Source of the DNA: Pseudomonas fortuita
GTDB lineage: Bacteria; Pseudomonadota; Gammaproteobacteria; Pseudomonadales; Pseudomonadaceae
NCBI RefSeq assembly: GCF_026898135.2
Contig: NZ_CP114035.2
Location: 1,095,501-1,159,500, forward strand
DNA: 64,000 nucleotides
Reading direction: 5' to 3'
The position numbers and the translations under genes are program-made. The notes under the pieces were generated by a model that did no database searches, was not told the DNA's origin, and worked only from the letters and a program-made list of their open reading frames with translations. Of this stretch, positions 1 through 9,585 are shown one piece after another; the first letter of the stretch is position 1, and each line of letters starts with the position of its first letter.

Positions 1-1
1 G

Positions 2-214
2 TACCGCAACGGCTGGGATTTCATCGCCAGCCACTTTATCGATACCCATGGCGGCAGCTGGCACCACGAACTCGATGCAACCAACCAGCCGGCCGGGACC
101 ATCTGGCCGGGCAAGCCAGACCTCTATCACGCCTACCAGGCGCTGTTGCTGCCAGGCTTGCCGCTGGCATCCAGCCTGGCCAGCAACCTCGCCGCCAATG
201 TAACCAGACGATGA
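2..214 (+). CDS. AGE-family epimerase/isomerase, C-terminal fragment
   Basis: The gene runs in from before the window and only its last 70 codons are present. The reading frame contains SWHHELDATNQP, then WPGKPDLYHAYQALLLP, the typical end of the (alpha/alpha)6-barrel N-acylglucosamine 2-epimerase / mannose isomerase (YihS-like) family, where the His of the KPDxYH segment belongs to the active-site region. The family interconverts aldoses and ketoses in the cytoplasm. The gene lies just upstream of the glucose importer genes in the same direction, which suits a role in hexose catabolism. The exact substrate cannot be told from this fragment; mannose/fructose is a guess. Confidence 0.7.
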   Translation, partial: YRNGWDFIASHFIDTHGGSWHHELDATNQPAGTIWPGKPDLYHAYQALLLPGLPLASSLASNLAANVTRR

Positions 215-318
215 CATTCGCGCATCGCTTCGTTACCTGACGAGGCGGGCACGCTGTTTAGACTTCATGCAACGCAAGCGATCGACTTGCACGGCATAAC
301 AACAAGAAAGGTGCTTTG

Positions 319-1605
319 ATGAATCCCACGTTCCGTCTCGCTGCCGCAATTTCCCTGGCTTCCTTGCTCCCGCTCAGTGCCCTGGCTGCCGAACCCAAAG
401 GCAGCGTCGAGGTGGTGCACTGGTGGACTTCCGGTGGTGAAAAAGCGGCCGTCGATGTGCTCAAGGCCCAAGTCGAGAAAGACGGCTTTACGTGGAAGGA
501 TGGCGCCGTGGCCGGTGGTGGTGGTGCCACGGCCATGACCGTGCTCAAAAGCCGCGCCGTAGCCGGCAACCCACCGGGTGTCGCGCAAATCAAAGGGCCA
601 GACATTCAGGATTGGGCTTCCACCGGCTTGCTCGACACCGATGTGCTCAAGGATGTGGCCAAAGAGGAAAAGTGGGACGTATTGCTCGACAAGAAGGTCG
701 CCGATACCGTGAAGTACGAAGGTGACTATGTCGCCGTGCCGGTGAACATCCACCGCATCAACTGGCTGTGGATCAACCCCGAAGTCTTCAAGAAAGCTGG
801 CATCGACAAGGTGCCCGCCACCCTCGACGAATTCTACGCTGCTGCCGACAAGCTCAAGGCTGCCGGCTTCATCCCGCTCGCCCATGGTGGCCAGCCGTGG
901 CAGGACAGCACGGTATTTGAAAGTGTTGTGCTGTCGGTAATGGGAGCAGATGGTTACAAGAAGGCCATGGTCGACCTCGACAGCGCTACCCTGACCGGCC
1001 CGGACATGGTCAAGGCGCTGACTGAGTTGAAGAAGGTCGCCACCTACATGGACCCGGACGGCAAAGGCCAGGACTGGAACCTGGAAGCGGCCAAGGTCAT
1101 CAATGGCAAGGCCGGCATGCAGATCATGGGCGACTGGGCCAAGAGCGAGTGGACCCTGGCGAAGAAAACTGCCGGCAAGGATTACCAGTGCGTGCCTTTC
1201 CCGGGCACCGACAAGGCCTTCCTCTACAACATCGACTCGCTGGTGGTGTTCAAGCAGAACAACGCCGGCACGTCTGCCGGCCAGCAGGACATTGCCCGCA
1301 AGGTGCTGGGTGAGGACTTCCAGAAGGTCTTCAGCAGCAACAAGGGTTCGATTCCGGTACGCAACGACATGCTCGCCGACATGGGCAAGTATGGCTTCGA
1401 TGCGTGCGCGCAGACCTCTGCCAAGGACTTCCTGGCCGACGCCAAAAATGGCGGCCTGCAGCCGAGCATGGCGCACAACATGGCCACCACGCTGGCCGTG
1501 CAGGGCGCGTTCTTCGATGTGGTGACCAACTACATCAACGACCCCAAGGCCGACCCGGCCGATGCAGCGAAGAAGCTGGCGGCGGCGATCAAGGCTGCCC
1601 AGTAA
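319..1605 (+). CDS. gtsA: Glucose/mannose ABC transporter, periplasmic binding protein GtsA
   Basis: This 428-residue extracytoplasmic solute-binding protein captures glucose in the periplasm and delivers it to GtsBC. A Sec signal peptide is visible (basic start, hydrophobic stretch, ALA-AE cleavage near residue 23). The mature part has the family-1 sugar-binding protein pattern, with [11 protein letters not shown] near its start and an extended C-terminal helical lobe. I chose the ATG at 319, preceded by a GAAAGG ribosome site, over a TTG three bases earlier. It is the first gene of the gts operon. A perfect long inverted repeat follows its stop codon and may stabilise or punctuate the mRNA, since binding proteins are made in excess over permeases. 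I saw no confident promoter in 215-318. Confidence 0.93.
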   Translation: MNPTFRLAAAISLASLLPLSALAAEPKGSVEVVHWWTSGGEKAAVDVLKAQVEKDGFTWKDGAVAGGGGATAMTVLKSRAVAGNPPGVAQIKGPDIQDWASTGLLDTDVLKDVAKEEKWDVLLDKKVADTVKYEGDYVAVPVNIHRINWLWINPEVFKKAGIDKVPATLDEFYAAADKLKAAGFIPLAHGGQPWQDSTVFESVVLSVMGADGYKKAMVDLDSATLTGPDMVKALTELKKVATYMDPDGKGQDWNLEAAKVINGKAGMQIMGDWAKSEWTLAKKTAGKDYQCVPFPGTDKAFLYNIDSLVVFKQNNAGTSAGQQDIARKVLGEDFQKVFSSNKGSIPVRNDMLADMGKYGFDACAQTSAKDFLADAKNGGLQPSMAHNMATTLAVQGAFFDVVTNYINDPKADPADAAKKLAAAIKAAQ

Positions 1606-1623
1606 AGCTGACGCGATCCCCGT

Positions 1624-1758
1624 TGTAGGAGCGGCCTTGCGTCGCGATGGGCTGCGCAGCAGCCCCAGAACCTGCGCACTCGATCTTCCAGGTAGGTGTT
1701 GACCTTGGGTCCGTTGGGGCTGCTGCGCAGCCCATCGCGACGCAAGGCCGCTCCTACA
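1624..1758. repeat. Perfect 44-bp inverted repeat between gtsA and gtsB (REP-type)
   Basis: The arms 1624-1667 and 1715-1758 are exact reverse complements over 44 bases, separated by 47 bases. The arms contain the core GGAGCGGCCTTGCGTCGCGA, shared with the repeat at 15492-15612. The RNA would form a very stable hairpin inside the operon, between the binding-protein gene and the permease genes. Confidence 0.95.
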
Positions 1759-1786
1759 GGGGAGTGCGGTACCTTTGAGGTGAACC

Positions 1787-2695
1787 ATGACCACGTCTAC
1801 CGCCCAACTGCGGGCCTCACCCCTGGACGCGCTTCAGCGCTGGCTGCCCAAGCTGGTGCTGGCACCCAGCATGCTGATCGTCCTGGTGGGCTTCTACGGC
1901 TACATCCTCTGGACCTTCGTGCTGTCCTTCACCACCTCGACCTTTCTGCCCACCTACAAATGGGCAGGCCTTGCGCAGTACGCCCGTCTGTTCGACAACG
2001 ACCGCTGGTGGGTGGCGAGCAAGAACCTGCTGCTGTTCGGTGGCCTGTTCATCGCCATCAGTCTGGCCATCGGTGTGCTGCTGGCGGTGTTGCTCGACCA
2101 ACGCATCCGCCGTGAGGGCTTCATCCGCACCATTTACCTGTACCCCATGGCGCTGTCGATGATCGTTACCGGCACTGCCTGGAAGTGGCTGCTCAACCCC
2201 GGCATGGGGTTGGACAAATTGTTGCGCGACTGGGGCTGGGAGGGCTTTCGCCTGGACTGGCTGATCGACCCTGACCGGGTGGTGTATTGCCTGGTGATCG
2301 CCGCAGTGTGGCAGGCTTCGGGCTTCATCATGGCAATGTTCCTGGCCGGCCTGCGTGGCGTCGATCCTTCGATCATCCGTGCGGCGCAGATGGATGGCGC
2401 CAGCCTGCCGCGCATCTACTGGACCGTGGTGCTGCCCAGCCTGCGCCCGGTGTTCTTCAGTGCACTGATGATCCTCTCGCACATTGCCATCAAGAGCTTC
2501 GACCTGGTGGCGGCGATGACTGCCGGCGGCCCGGGTTACTCGTCCGACCTGCCGGCAATGTTCATGTACTCGTTCACCTTCAGCCGCGGCCAGATGGGCA
2601 TGGGCTCGGCCAGCGCCATCCTCATGCTCGGGGCGATCCTGGCGATCCTCGTGCCGTACCTGTACTCGGAGCTGCGGAGCAAACGCCATGCATAG
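1787..2695 (+). CDS. gtsB: Glucose ABC transporter permease GtsB
   Basis: This 302-residue inner-membrane permease is of the MalF/UgpA type (binding-protein-dependent transport system component). About six hydrophobic segments can be read. The EAA loop that docks to the ATPase is present as AAQMDGASLPRIYWTVVLP at about residues 205-225. A TTGAGG ribosome site lies six bases before the ATG. The stop overlaps the start of gtsC by 8 bases, indicating translational coupling. With GtsC it forms the membrane channel for glucose import. Confidence 0.93.
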   Translation: MTTSTAQLRASPLDALQRWLPKLVLAPSMLIVLVGFYGYILWTFVLSFTTSTFLPTYKWAGLAQYARLFDNDRWWVASKNLLLFGGLFIAISLAIGVLLAVLLDQRIRREGFIRTIYLYPMALSMIVTGTAWKWLLNPGMGLDKLLRDWGWEGFRLDWLIDPDRVVYCLVIAAVWQASGFIMAMFLAGLRGVDPSIIRAAQMDGASLPRIYWTVVLPSLRPVFFSALMILSHIAIKSFDLVAAMTAGGPGYSSDLPAMFMYSFTFSRGQMGMGSASAILMLGAILAILVPYLYSELRSKRHA

Positions 2696-3533
2696 CCCTG
2701 TCGACAAACCGGCGCTCAGCCTGAGCCGTATCGCCATTCACGCGGTGTTGTGGATCGCCGTGCTGTTGTACCTGGTGCCGCTGGTGGTAATGCTGCTGAC
2801 CAGCTTCAAGACCCCGGAAGACATCAGCACCGGCAACCTGCTGAGCTGGCCGGCGGTGATCACCGGCATTGGCTGGGTCAAGGCCTGGGGCACGGTCAAC
2901 GGTTACTTCTGGAACTCGATCATGATCACCGTCCCTGCGGTGCTGATCTCCACCGCCATCGGCGCGCTGAACGGCTATGTGCTGTCGATGTGGCGCTTTC
3001 GCGGCTCGCAGTTGTTCTTCGGCCTGCTGCTGTTCGGCTGCTTCCTGCCATTCCAGACCGTGTTGCTGCCGGCCTCGTTCACCCTTGGCAAACTCGGCCT
3101 GGCCAGCACCACTGGCGGCCTGGTGCTGGTGCACGTGGTCTATGGGCTGGCCTTCACCACGCTGTTCTTTCGCAACTTCTACGTGAGCATCCCCGACGCA
3201 CTGGTCAAGGCCGCACGGCTGGACGGTGCCGGGTTCTTCACCATCTTCCGGCGCATCATTCTGCCGATGTCCACGCCCATCATCATGGTCTGCCTGATCT
3301 GGCAGTTCACCCAGATCTGGAACGACTTCCTGTTCGGCGTGGTGTTTTCCAGCGGTGATTCGCAACCGATCACCGTGGCCCTGAACAACCTGGTCAATAC
3401 CAGCACCGGGGCCAAGGAATACAACGTCGACATGGCTGCAGCGATGATCGCCGGCCTGCCAACCCTGCTGGTGTATGTGGTGGCTGGCAAATATTTCGTG
3501 CGCGGGCTCACGGCCGGCGCGGTAAAGGGGTAA
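2688..3533 (+). CDS. gtsC: Glucose ABC transporter permease GtsC
   Basis: This 281-residue inner-membrane permease is of the MalG type and is the second half of the GtsBC channel. It has six predicted membrane segments and an EAA loop (KAARLDGAGFFTIFRRIILP) at about residues 176-196. It overlaps gtsB by 8 bases and is followed 3 bases after its stop by gtsD, so all three are clearly co-translated. Confidence 0.93.
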   Translation: MHSPVDKPALSLSRIAIHAVLWIAVLLYLVPLVVMLLTSFKTPEDISTGNLLSWPAVITGIGWVKAWGTVNGYFWNSIMITVPAVLISTAIGALNGYVLSMWRFRGSQLFFGLLLFGCFLPFQTVLLPASFTLGKLGLASTTGGLVLVHVVYGLAFTTLFFRNFYVSIPDALVKAARLDGAGFFTIFRRIILPMSTPIIMVCLIWQFTQIWNDFLFGVVFSSGDSQPITVALNNLVNTSTGAKEYNVDMAAAMIAGLPTLLVYVVAGKYFVRGLTAGAVKG

Positions 3534-3536
3534 GTC

Positions 3537-4691
3537 ATGGCAACGCTCGAACTTCGCAATGTGAACAAGACCTACGGCAGCGGCCTGCCGGACACCCTCA
3601 AGGACATCCAGCTGTCGATCAAAGATGGCGAGTTCCTGATCCTGGTCGGCCCCTCTGGCTGTGGCAAATCGACCTTGATGAACTGCATCGCCGGCCTGGA
3701 GCAGATCACCGGCGGTGCGATCCTCATCGACGAGCAGGACGTCAGTGGCATGAGCCCCAAGGACCGTGACATCGCCATGGTGTTCCAGTCCTACGCGCTG
3801 TACCCGACCATGAGCGTGCGCGAGAACATCGAATTTGGCCTGAAGATCCGCAAGATGCCGCAGGCGGCCATCGATGAAGAAGTGACGCGGGTCGCCAAGC
3901 TGCTGCAGATCGAGCACCTGCTGGCGCGCAAGCCGGCACAGCTGTCCGGTGGTCAGCAGCAACGGGTAGCCATGGGCCGGGCGCTGGCGCGGCGGCCGAA
4001 GATCTACCTGTTCGATGAGCCGCTGTCCAACCTCGATGCCAAGCTGCGGGTCGAGATGCGCACCGAGATGAAGCTGATGCACCAGCGCCTGAAGACCACC
4101 ACCGTGTACGTCACCCATGACCAGATCGAGGCCATGACCCTGGGTGACAAGGTGGCGGTGATGAAGGACGGCATCATCCAGCAGTTCGGCACCCCGCAGC
4201 AGATCTACAACGACCCGGCCAACCAGTTTGTGGCCAGCTTCATCGGTTCGCCGCCGATGAACTTCATCCCCGTGCGCCTTACGCAACAGGAAGGGCGTCT
4301 GCTGGCTGTGCTTGATAGCGGCCAGGCGCGCTGTGAGCTGCCGTTGGGGGTGGCCGATGGCGAACTGGAGGGCCGCGACCTCATCCTCGGCATCCGCCCC
4401 GAGCAGATCGCCCTGGGCGACGGCGAGTGCAACGGCCTGCCGGGCATTCGTGCCGAGGTGCAGGTAACCGAACCTACCGGGCCGGACCTGCTGGTGTTCG
4501 TCACGCTCAACCAGACCAAGGTGTGCTGCCGCCTGGCGCCGGATGTGGCGTGCCGCGTGGGTGTCACCCTCAACCTGCAATTCGACCCGGCCCGGGTGCT
4601 GCTGTTCGACGCCGACAGTGGCGAGCGCATACGCCTGGCCAGCACGGACGCAACCGCAAAGGACAACGTGGCTCACTTCAAAGGCCGTTGA
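3537..4691 (+). CDS. gtsD: Glucose ABC transporter ATP-binding protein GtsD
   Basis: This 384-residue ATPase energises glucose import on the cytoplasmic face. The Walker A motif GPSGCGKST is at residues 38-46, the signature LSGGQQQR at about 135-142, and Walker B YLFDEP at about 157-162, followed by the switch-region TVYVTHD. The C-terminal ~130 residues are the OB-fold regulatory domain of the MalK/UgpC group. Its length is normal for that group. It is followed after 41 bases by oprB, so uptake through the outer membrane and across the inner membrane is encoded together. Confidence 0.93.
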   Translation: MATLELRNVNKTYGSGLPDTLKDIQLSIKDGEFLILVGPSGCGKSTLMNCIAGLEQITGGAILIDEQDVSGMSPKDRDIAMVFQSYALYPTMSVRENIEFGLKIRKMPQAAIDEEVTRVAKLLQIEHLLARKPAQLSGGQQQRVAMGRALARRPKIYLFDEPLSNLDAKLRVEMRTEMKLMHQRLKTTTVYVTHDQIEAMTLGDKVAVMKDGIIQQFGTPQQIYNDPANQFVASFIGSPPMNFIPVRLTQQEGRLLAVLDSGQARCELPLGVADGELEGRDLILGIRPEQIALGDGECNGLPGIRAEVQVTEPTGPDLLVFVTLNQTKVCCRLAPDVACRVGVTLNLQFDPARVLLFDADSGERIRLASTDATAKDNVAHFKGR

Positions 4692-4732
4692 CTCGTCTAC
4701 ACCATCAATAAGAAAAAAGAGGACGCATAGGG

Positions 4733-6076
4733 ATGGAACAGCGCAAACGTATCAGGACATTGGGCTCGCTGGCTTTGCTCGCCGTTGTCGGCAGCAGCGG
4801 CGCGCAGGCTGCCGAGGCTTTTTCCAGTGAATCGAAGTGGATGACCGGCGATTGGGGCGGCACCCGTACCGAGTTGCTGGAGAAGGGCTACGACTTCACC
4901 CTCGACTACGTCGGCGAGGTGGCCGGCAACCTGCACGGTGGCTACAACGACGACAAGACTGCACGCTACAGCGACCAGTTCGCCCTTGGCGCACACCTGG
5001 ACCTGCAGAAGATCTTTGGTTGGCACGATGCCGAGTTCAAGCTGGCGATCACCGAGCGCAGCGGCCGCAACCTGTCCAACGACCGTATCAGCGACCCGCG
5101 CGCCGGGCAGTTCAGCTCGGTGCAGGAAGTGTGGGGCCGAGGACAGACCTGGCGTCTGACCCAGATGTGGTTCAAGCAGAAGTATTTCGACGGTGCCCTG
5201 GACGTCAAATTCGGCCGCTTCGGCGAGGGCGAGGACTTCAACAGCTTCCCTTGCGACTTCCAGAACCTGGCCTTCTGCGGCTCTCAGGTGGGCAACTGGG
5301 TGGGCGGCATCTGGTACAACTGGCCGGTCAGCCAGTGGGCGCTGCGGGTGAAATACAACATCACCCCGGAATTCTTCGTACAGGTCGGCGCCTTCGAGCA
5401 GAACCCCTCCAACCTGGAAACCGGCAATGGCTTCAAGCTCAGCGGCAGCGGCACCAAGGGGGCAATCCTGCCGGTGGAGGCGGTGTGGTCGCCCAAGGTC
5501 AACGGCCTGCCGGGTGAGTACCGCCTGGGTTACTACTACAGCACGGCCAAGGCCGACGATGTGTTCGACGACGTCAACGGCAACCCGCAGGCGCTGACTG
5601 GTGGGGCCTTCAAGTCGCACTCCAGCAAGCATGGCTGGTGGGTAGTGGCGCAGCAGCAGGTCACGGATCATGGTGGCGACGTCAACCGCGGCCTCAGCCT
5701 GTTCGCCAACTTCACCGTGCACGACAAGGCCACCAACGTGGTCGACAACTACCAGCAGGTGGGGCTGGTCTACAAAGGCGCCTTCGACGCCCGGCCCAAG
5801 GATGACATCGGCTTCGGTGTGGCGCGTATTCATGTGAATGACGACGTGAAGAAACGCGCCGAACTGCTCAACGCCCAGAGTGGTATCAACGATTACGACA
5901 ACCCAGGCTTCGTGCCGCTGCAACGCACCGAGTACAACGCCGAGCTCTACTACGGCTTCCACGTCACCAACTGGCTGACCGTGCGGCCTAACCTGCAGTA
6001 CATCATGAGCCCGGGCGGGGTGGATGAAGTGGACAACGCGCTGGTCGCAGGCTTGAAGATTCAGTCGTCATTCTGA
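4733..6076 (+). CDS. oprB: Carbohydrate-selective porin OprB
   Basis: This 447-residue outer-membrane porin admits glucose and similar sugars. It has a signal peptide with an AQA-A cleavage site near residue 26. The mature protein begins with the family's KWMTGDWGGTRTEL segment and ends in a phenylalanine (IQSSF), as expected for a beta-barrel assembled by the BAM complex. Purine-rich sequence (AAAGAGGA and AGGG) precedes the ATG. It is the last gene of the gts cluster by position; a weak hairpin near 6123-6141 lies beyond it but has no clear T-run. Confidence 0.92.
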   Translation: MEQRKRIRTLGSLALLAVVGSSGAQAAEAFSSESKWMTGDWGGTRTELLEKGYDFTLDYVGEVAGNLHGGYNDDKTARYSDQFALGAHLDLQKIFGWHDAEFKLAITERSGRNLSNDRISDPRAGQFSSVQEVWGRGQTWRLTQMWFKQKYFDGALDVKFGRFGEGEDFNSFPCDFQNLAFCGSQVGNWVGGIWYNWPVSQWALRVKYNITPEFFVQVGAFEQNPSNLETGNGFKLSGSGTKGAILPVEAVWSPKVNGLPGEYRLGYYYSTAKADDVFDDVNGNPQALTGGAFKSHSSKHGWWVVAQQQVTDHGGDVNRGLSLFANFTVHDKATNVVDNYQQVGLVYKGAFDARPKDDIGFGVARIHVNDDVKKRAELLNAQSGINDYDNPGFVPLQRTEYNAELYYGFHVTNWLTVRPNLQYIMSPGGVDEVDNALVAGLKIQSSF

Positions 6077-6193
6077 GGCCATTTGTTGTAAATTTACGCG
6101 AATCCCTTTTCGGTTCCCGGCACCCACTGGCCTGCAGTGGTTGTCGGGGATAGGCCGAGACAGCGCTATCTCAAACAACAAGAGCTCTGAACC

Positions 6194-7048
6194 ATGCCCG
6201 AACATCCGCTCCATCGCTTCTTTGCCTCGCAGCGGCCAAGGCCGACATTCGAGTGGGAGCGTTACCAGCAGCGCGATGTGCTGATCATCGATCACCCCCG
6301 TTGCCAGGCGGTCTTCAGCCGCCAGGGCGCGCAGTTGCTGCACTTTCAGCCGGCAGGTGAGCGGCCGTGGCTGTGGTGCGCCGAGCAGTGGCCGCAGGTG
6401 GGGGCGATCCGTGGCGGCGTGCCGGTGTGCTGGCCGTGGTATGGCCGCCACCCCAGCGAGGACCTGTGGCCAGCCCACGGCTGGGCGCGTTTGCTGGACT
6501 GGAAGCTTGTAGACAGCCGCGAAGACGAGGAGGGCGTTACCTTGAAGTGGCGCCTGGACCTGTGCGACTGGCAGGTCGACCTGCACGCCAGGCTGGGTAG
6601 CCGTATGGAACTGAGCCTGAGTACCGAGCACCAGGACAGCGAACCTTGCCAGCTGAGCCATGCATTGCTGGCCTATTGGCGGATCAGTGACGTCTCCGAG
6701 ATAGCGCTGTCCGGGCTGGAGGATATCGAAGGTTATGACCGCCTGAATCGTCAGGCCTGCCGTGAAGATGGCGCGCTGAAGCTCAAGGGTGGCTGCCAGA
6801 AGGTCTACCCGGGCACGCCGCGGGTGCAGTTGCAGGACCCGGCCTGGCAGCGCGAGCTGTGCATTGACACCGGTGACAGCGATGACACCGTGGTCTGGCA
6901 CCCGGGTAACCGACCGTTGATGGGCGTGACTGGCCGTGAAAGCCAGCGTTTTGTCTGCGTCGAGGCCGCCAGTGGCAGTGGCGAGGGCCTGAGCCTGGCG
7001 CCGGGGCAGCGTGCCCACCTGCGCCTGCAGGCGCACCGGCTCAGTTGA
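6194..7048 (+). CDS. Aldose 1-epimerase-like D-hexose-6-phosphate mutarotase
   Basis: This 284-residue cytoplasmic protein belongs to the YeaD-like branch of the aldose 1-epimerase fold, which interconverts the anomers of glucose 6-phosphate. The landmarks are [11 protein letters not shown] at about residues 75-85 and the active-site segment PAHGWAR at about 95-101. It lies between the glucose porin and hexR, whose coding region it overlaps by 8 bases end to end. An anomer-equilibrating enzyme beside glucose-6-phosphate dehydrogenase makes metabolic sense because Zwf acts on the beta anomer. Specificity is inferred from context. Confidence 0.8.
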   Translation: MPEHPLHRFFASQRPRPTFEWERYQQRDVLIIDHPRCQAVFSRQGAQLLHFQPAGERPWLWCAEQWPQVGAIRGGVPVCWPWYGRHPSEDLWPAHGWARLLDWKLVDSREDEEGVTLKWRLDLCDWQVDLHARLGSRMELSLSTEHQDSEPCQLSHALLAYWRISDVSEIALSGLEDIEGYDRLNRQACREDGALKLKGGCQKVYPGTPRVQLQDPAWQRELCIDTGDSDDTVVWHPGNRPLMGVTGRESQRFVCVEAASGSGEGLSLAPGQRAHLRLQAHRLS

Positions 7049-7913
7049 GTTCGTCGTCCTCGATCGGGTAGCGGCTGGCGTTCAGGCTTTCCTTGATCTT
7101 GCGCAGGTGTGGCTGGAAGTCGACGCCGCGGCGCAGGGTCATGCCGGTAGCCAGCACATCGAGCACGGTCAGCTGGATGATCCGTGAGGTCATCGGCATG
7201 TAGATGTCGGTGTCTTCCGGCAACGGAATGTGCAGGCTCAGGCTGCAGGCATTGGCCAGTGGCGAGCCGGCGGCAGTCAGGCCCAGCACCGAGGCGCCGT
7301 TTTCGCGGGCCAGGCGGGCCACTTCGACCAGTTCGCGGGTGCGCCCGGTGTAGGAAATGATCACGAACAGGTCGCCGGTATGGGCCACTGAGGCCAGCAT
7401 GCGCTGCATCAGCACATCGGCGTGGGCCGATACTGCCAGGTTGAAGCGGAAGAACTTGTGCTGCGCATCCAGGGCCACCGGGGCTGAGGCGCCCAGGCCG
7501 AAGAAGTGGATCTGCCGGGCCTGGATCATCATGTCCACGGCACGGCTGACCTGCTGCGGGTCCAGTAGCTGGCACGCGCCGTCGAGCGAGGCGATGGCAC
7601 TGGCGAAGATTTTCTGGGTGTAGGCTGCCGGGTCATCGTCGGCCTCTACCGCGCGGCTGACGTAAGCGGCGCCGCTGGCCAGGCTCTGCGCCAGCTGCAG
7701 CTTGAGTTCGGGGTAACCGCTGACGCCGAACGAGCGGCAGAAGCGGTTGACGGTCGGTTCGCTGACCTTGGCCGCCTGTGCCAGCGCAGCAATGCTGAAA
7801 CGGGTGGCTTGTTGCGGGTTGAGCAGGATGACTTCGGCGACTTTGCGTTCGGCCTTGTTCAGCTCGTCGAGGCGTCCCTGGATCTGTTCCAGGAGGTTTC
7901 GCACGCGGTCCAT
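7041..7913 (-). CDS. hexR: HexR, RpiR-family transcriptional repressor of glucose catabolism
   Basis: This 290-residue regulator has an N-terminal RpiR-type helix-turn-helix (residues 1-77, including [18 protein letters not shown]) and a C-terminal SIS domain (about 125-255) that senses a sugar phosphate. In P. putida HexR binds KDPG, which releases it from the zwf and edd promoters. I chose the ATG at 7913, preceded by AAGGAC, over an in-frame ATG 19 codons upstream because the family starts with [12 protein letters not shown]. It is divergent from zwf-pgl-eda, with a candidate operator at 8034-8050. Its 3' end overlaps the convergent mutarotase gene. Confidence 0.95.
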   Translation of the reverse strand: MDRVRNLLEQIQGRLDELNKAERKVAEVILLNPQQATRFSIAALAQAAKVSEPTVNRFCRSFGVSGYPELKLQLAQSLASGAAYVSRAVEADDDPAAYTQKIFASAIASLDGACQLLDPQQVSRAVDMMIQARQIHFFGLGASAPVALDAQHKFFRFNLAVSAHADVLMQRMLASVAHTGDLFVIISYTGRTRELVEVARLARENGASVLGLTAAGSPLANACSLSLHIPLPEDTDIYMPMTSRIIQLTVLDVLATGMTLRRGVDFQPHLRKIKESLNASRYPIEDDELN

Positions 7914-8033
7914 GGGTGTGTCCTTGGGTCGGGAAGACAGCCGGCTGGCGAAGCAGCAGGCTTTTTGCACGGTCGTCTATCGTACTGTTGGTGCGGATGG
8001 CGCACCACTTGTCTGTAATACTTGTGTGTAATG

Positions 8034-8050
8034 TTGTGGTTTTTACTACA
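8034..8050. promoter_or_regulatory. Candidate HexR operator in the hexR-zwf intergenic region
   Basis: TTGTGGTTTTTACTACA is an imperfect dyad (TGTGGT and ACTACA flank four T's) resembling the known HexR site types TTGT-N7/8-ACAA and TGTAATTAAATTACA. It lies 8 bases upstream of a possible zwf -35 box, where a repressor would block polymerase. It is assigned by resemblance and position only. Confidence 0.6.
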
Positions 8051-8057
8051 TTATCCC

Positions 8058-8086
8058 TTGAAAACCGTATGTGAAAGCGGTATTCC
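8058..8086 (+). promoter_or_regulatory. Candidate sigma-70 promoter of zwf-pgl-eda
   Basis: TTGAAA at 8058-8063 is spaced 17 bases from TATTCC at 8081-8086, leaving about 30 bases before the zwf start. The -10 box is weak. Confidence 0.4.
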
Positions 8087-8115
8087 TAGACCAACTTTAG
8101 GAAAGAACCTACATC

Positions 8116-9585
8116 ATGGCTGCAATCAGTGTCGAACCTTGCACATTTGCCCTGTTTGGCGCCCTCGGTGACCTGGCATTGCGCAAGCTGTTTCCTGCGC
8201 TCTACCAGCTCGACCGGGCTAACCTGCTGCACCCCGACACGCGCCTGCTGGCGCTGGCCCGCGAGGCAGGCAGCGCACAGAAGCACCTGAACAGCATCGA
8301 AGCCCACTTGCGCCGGCATGTGCCCGAGGCCGATATCGAGCCTGCTGCATTAGGCCGTTTCCTGGCCCGGTTGAGCTACCAGCACCTGGACTTTCTGCAA
8401 CCCGAGGGTTACCAGGCACTGGCCGAGCAGCTGCCGGGCGAACTGCCGCTGATCGCTTACTTCGCCACGGCGGCAGCGGTGTACGGGGCCATTTGCGAGA
8501 ACCTCGACAAGGCCGGGCTGGCTCCGCGTACCCGGGTGGTGCTGGAAAAGCCCATCGGCCACGACCTGGAGTCGTCACGCCGGGTCAACGATGCCGTGGC
8601 ACGGTTCTTCCCCGAAAACCGGGTTTACCGCATCGACCACTACCTGGGCAAGGAGACGGTACAGAACCTGATTGCGCTGCGCTTCGCCAACAGCCTGTTC
8701 GAAACCCAGTGGAACCAGAATTCCATCTCCCACGTGGAGATCACCGTGGCCGAAAAGGTGGGTATCGAAGGCCGCTGGGGCTATTTCGACAAGGCTGGCC
8801 AGTTGCGCGACATGATCCAGAACCACCTGTTGCAGTTACTGTGCCTGATCGCCATGGACCCGCCGAGCGAGCTGTCCGCCGATGCCATTCGTGACGAAAA
8901 GGTGAAGGTGCTCAAGGCCCTGGCACCGATCACTGGCGAGGGTTTGAGCACCCGAGTGGTGCGTGGTCAGTACATTGCCGGCTACAGCGAGGGCAAGCCG
9001 GTGCCGGGTTACCTGGAAGAAGACAACGCCAACGCCAGCAGCGACACGGAAACCTTCGTCGCCCTGCGTGCCGACATCCGCAACTGGCGCTGGTCGGGCG
9101 TGCCGTTCTACCTGCGTACCGGCAAGCGCATGCCGCAGAAGCTGTCGCAGATCGTCATTCACTTCAAGGAAACGCCCCACTACATCTTTGCCCCGGAACA
9201 GCGTTTGCAAGTCGGCAACAAGCTGATCATCCGCCTGCAACCGGACGAGGGTATTTCTTTACGGGTGATGACCAAGGAGCAGGGCCTGGACAAAGGCATG
9301 CAACTGCGCAGCGGCCCGTTGCAGCTTAATTTTTCCGACACCTGGCGCAGCACGCGGATTCCGGACGCTTACGAACGCCTGTTGCTCGAAGTGATGCGCG
9401 GTAACCAGAACCTGTTCGTGCGCAAGGACGAAATCGAATATGCCTGGAAGTGGTGCGACCAGTTGATTGCCGGCTGGCGTAATGCAGGCGATGCGCCCAA
9501 GCCTTACGCGGCGGGCTCCTGGGGGCCGATGAGCTCGATAGCTTTGATCACACGCGATGGGAGGGCGTGGTATGGAGATATCTGA
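8116..9585 (+). CDS. zwf: Glucose-6-phosphate 1-dehydrogenase
   Basis: This 489-residue enzyme oxidises glucose 6-phosphate to 6-phosphogluconolactone with NAD(P)+. The nucleotide-binding segment [19 protein letters not shown] begins near residue 13, and the catalytic RIDHYLGKE lies at about residues 171-179. Length is typical. The ribosome site TAGGAAAG precedes the ATG. It is the first gene of the zwf-pgl-eda operon, which supplies the Entner-Doudoroff pathway, and is divergent from its presumed repressor hexR. Confidence 0.96.
   Translation: MAAISVEPCTFALFGALGDLALRKLFPALYQLDRANLLHPDTRLLALAREAGSAQKHLNSIEAHLRRHVPEADIEPAALGRFLARLSYQHLDFLQPEGYQALAEQLPGELPLIAYFATAAAVYGAICENLDKAGLAPRTRVVLEKPIGHDLESSRRVNDAVARFFPENRVYRIDHYLGKETVQNLIALRFANSLFETQWNQNSISHVEITVAEKVGIEGRWGYFDKAGQLRDMIQNHLLQLLCLIAMDPPSELSADAIRDEKVKVLKALAPITGEGLSTRVVRGQYIAGYSEGKPVPGYLEEDNANASSDTETFVALRADIRNWRWSGVPFYLRTGKRMPQKLSQIVIHFKETPHYIFAPEQRLQVGNKLIIRLQPDEGISLRVMTKEQGLDKGMQLRSGPLQLNFSDTWRSTRIPDAYERLLLEVMRGNQNLFVRKDEIEYAWKWCDQLIAGWRNAGDAPKPYAAGSWGPMSSIALITRDGRAWYGDI

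Noticed and set aside
265..1794. A 509-codon open frame antisense to gtsA
   Set aside because: It overlaps gtsA completely, has no ribosome site or family motif, and its ends lie in the REP palindrome. It is a shadow frame.
2622..4676. A 684-codon open frame antisense to gtsC and gtsD
   Set aside because: It covers two strongly supported ABC transporter genes and has the composition of a shadow frame.
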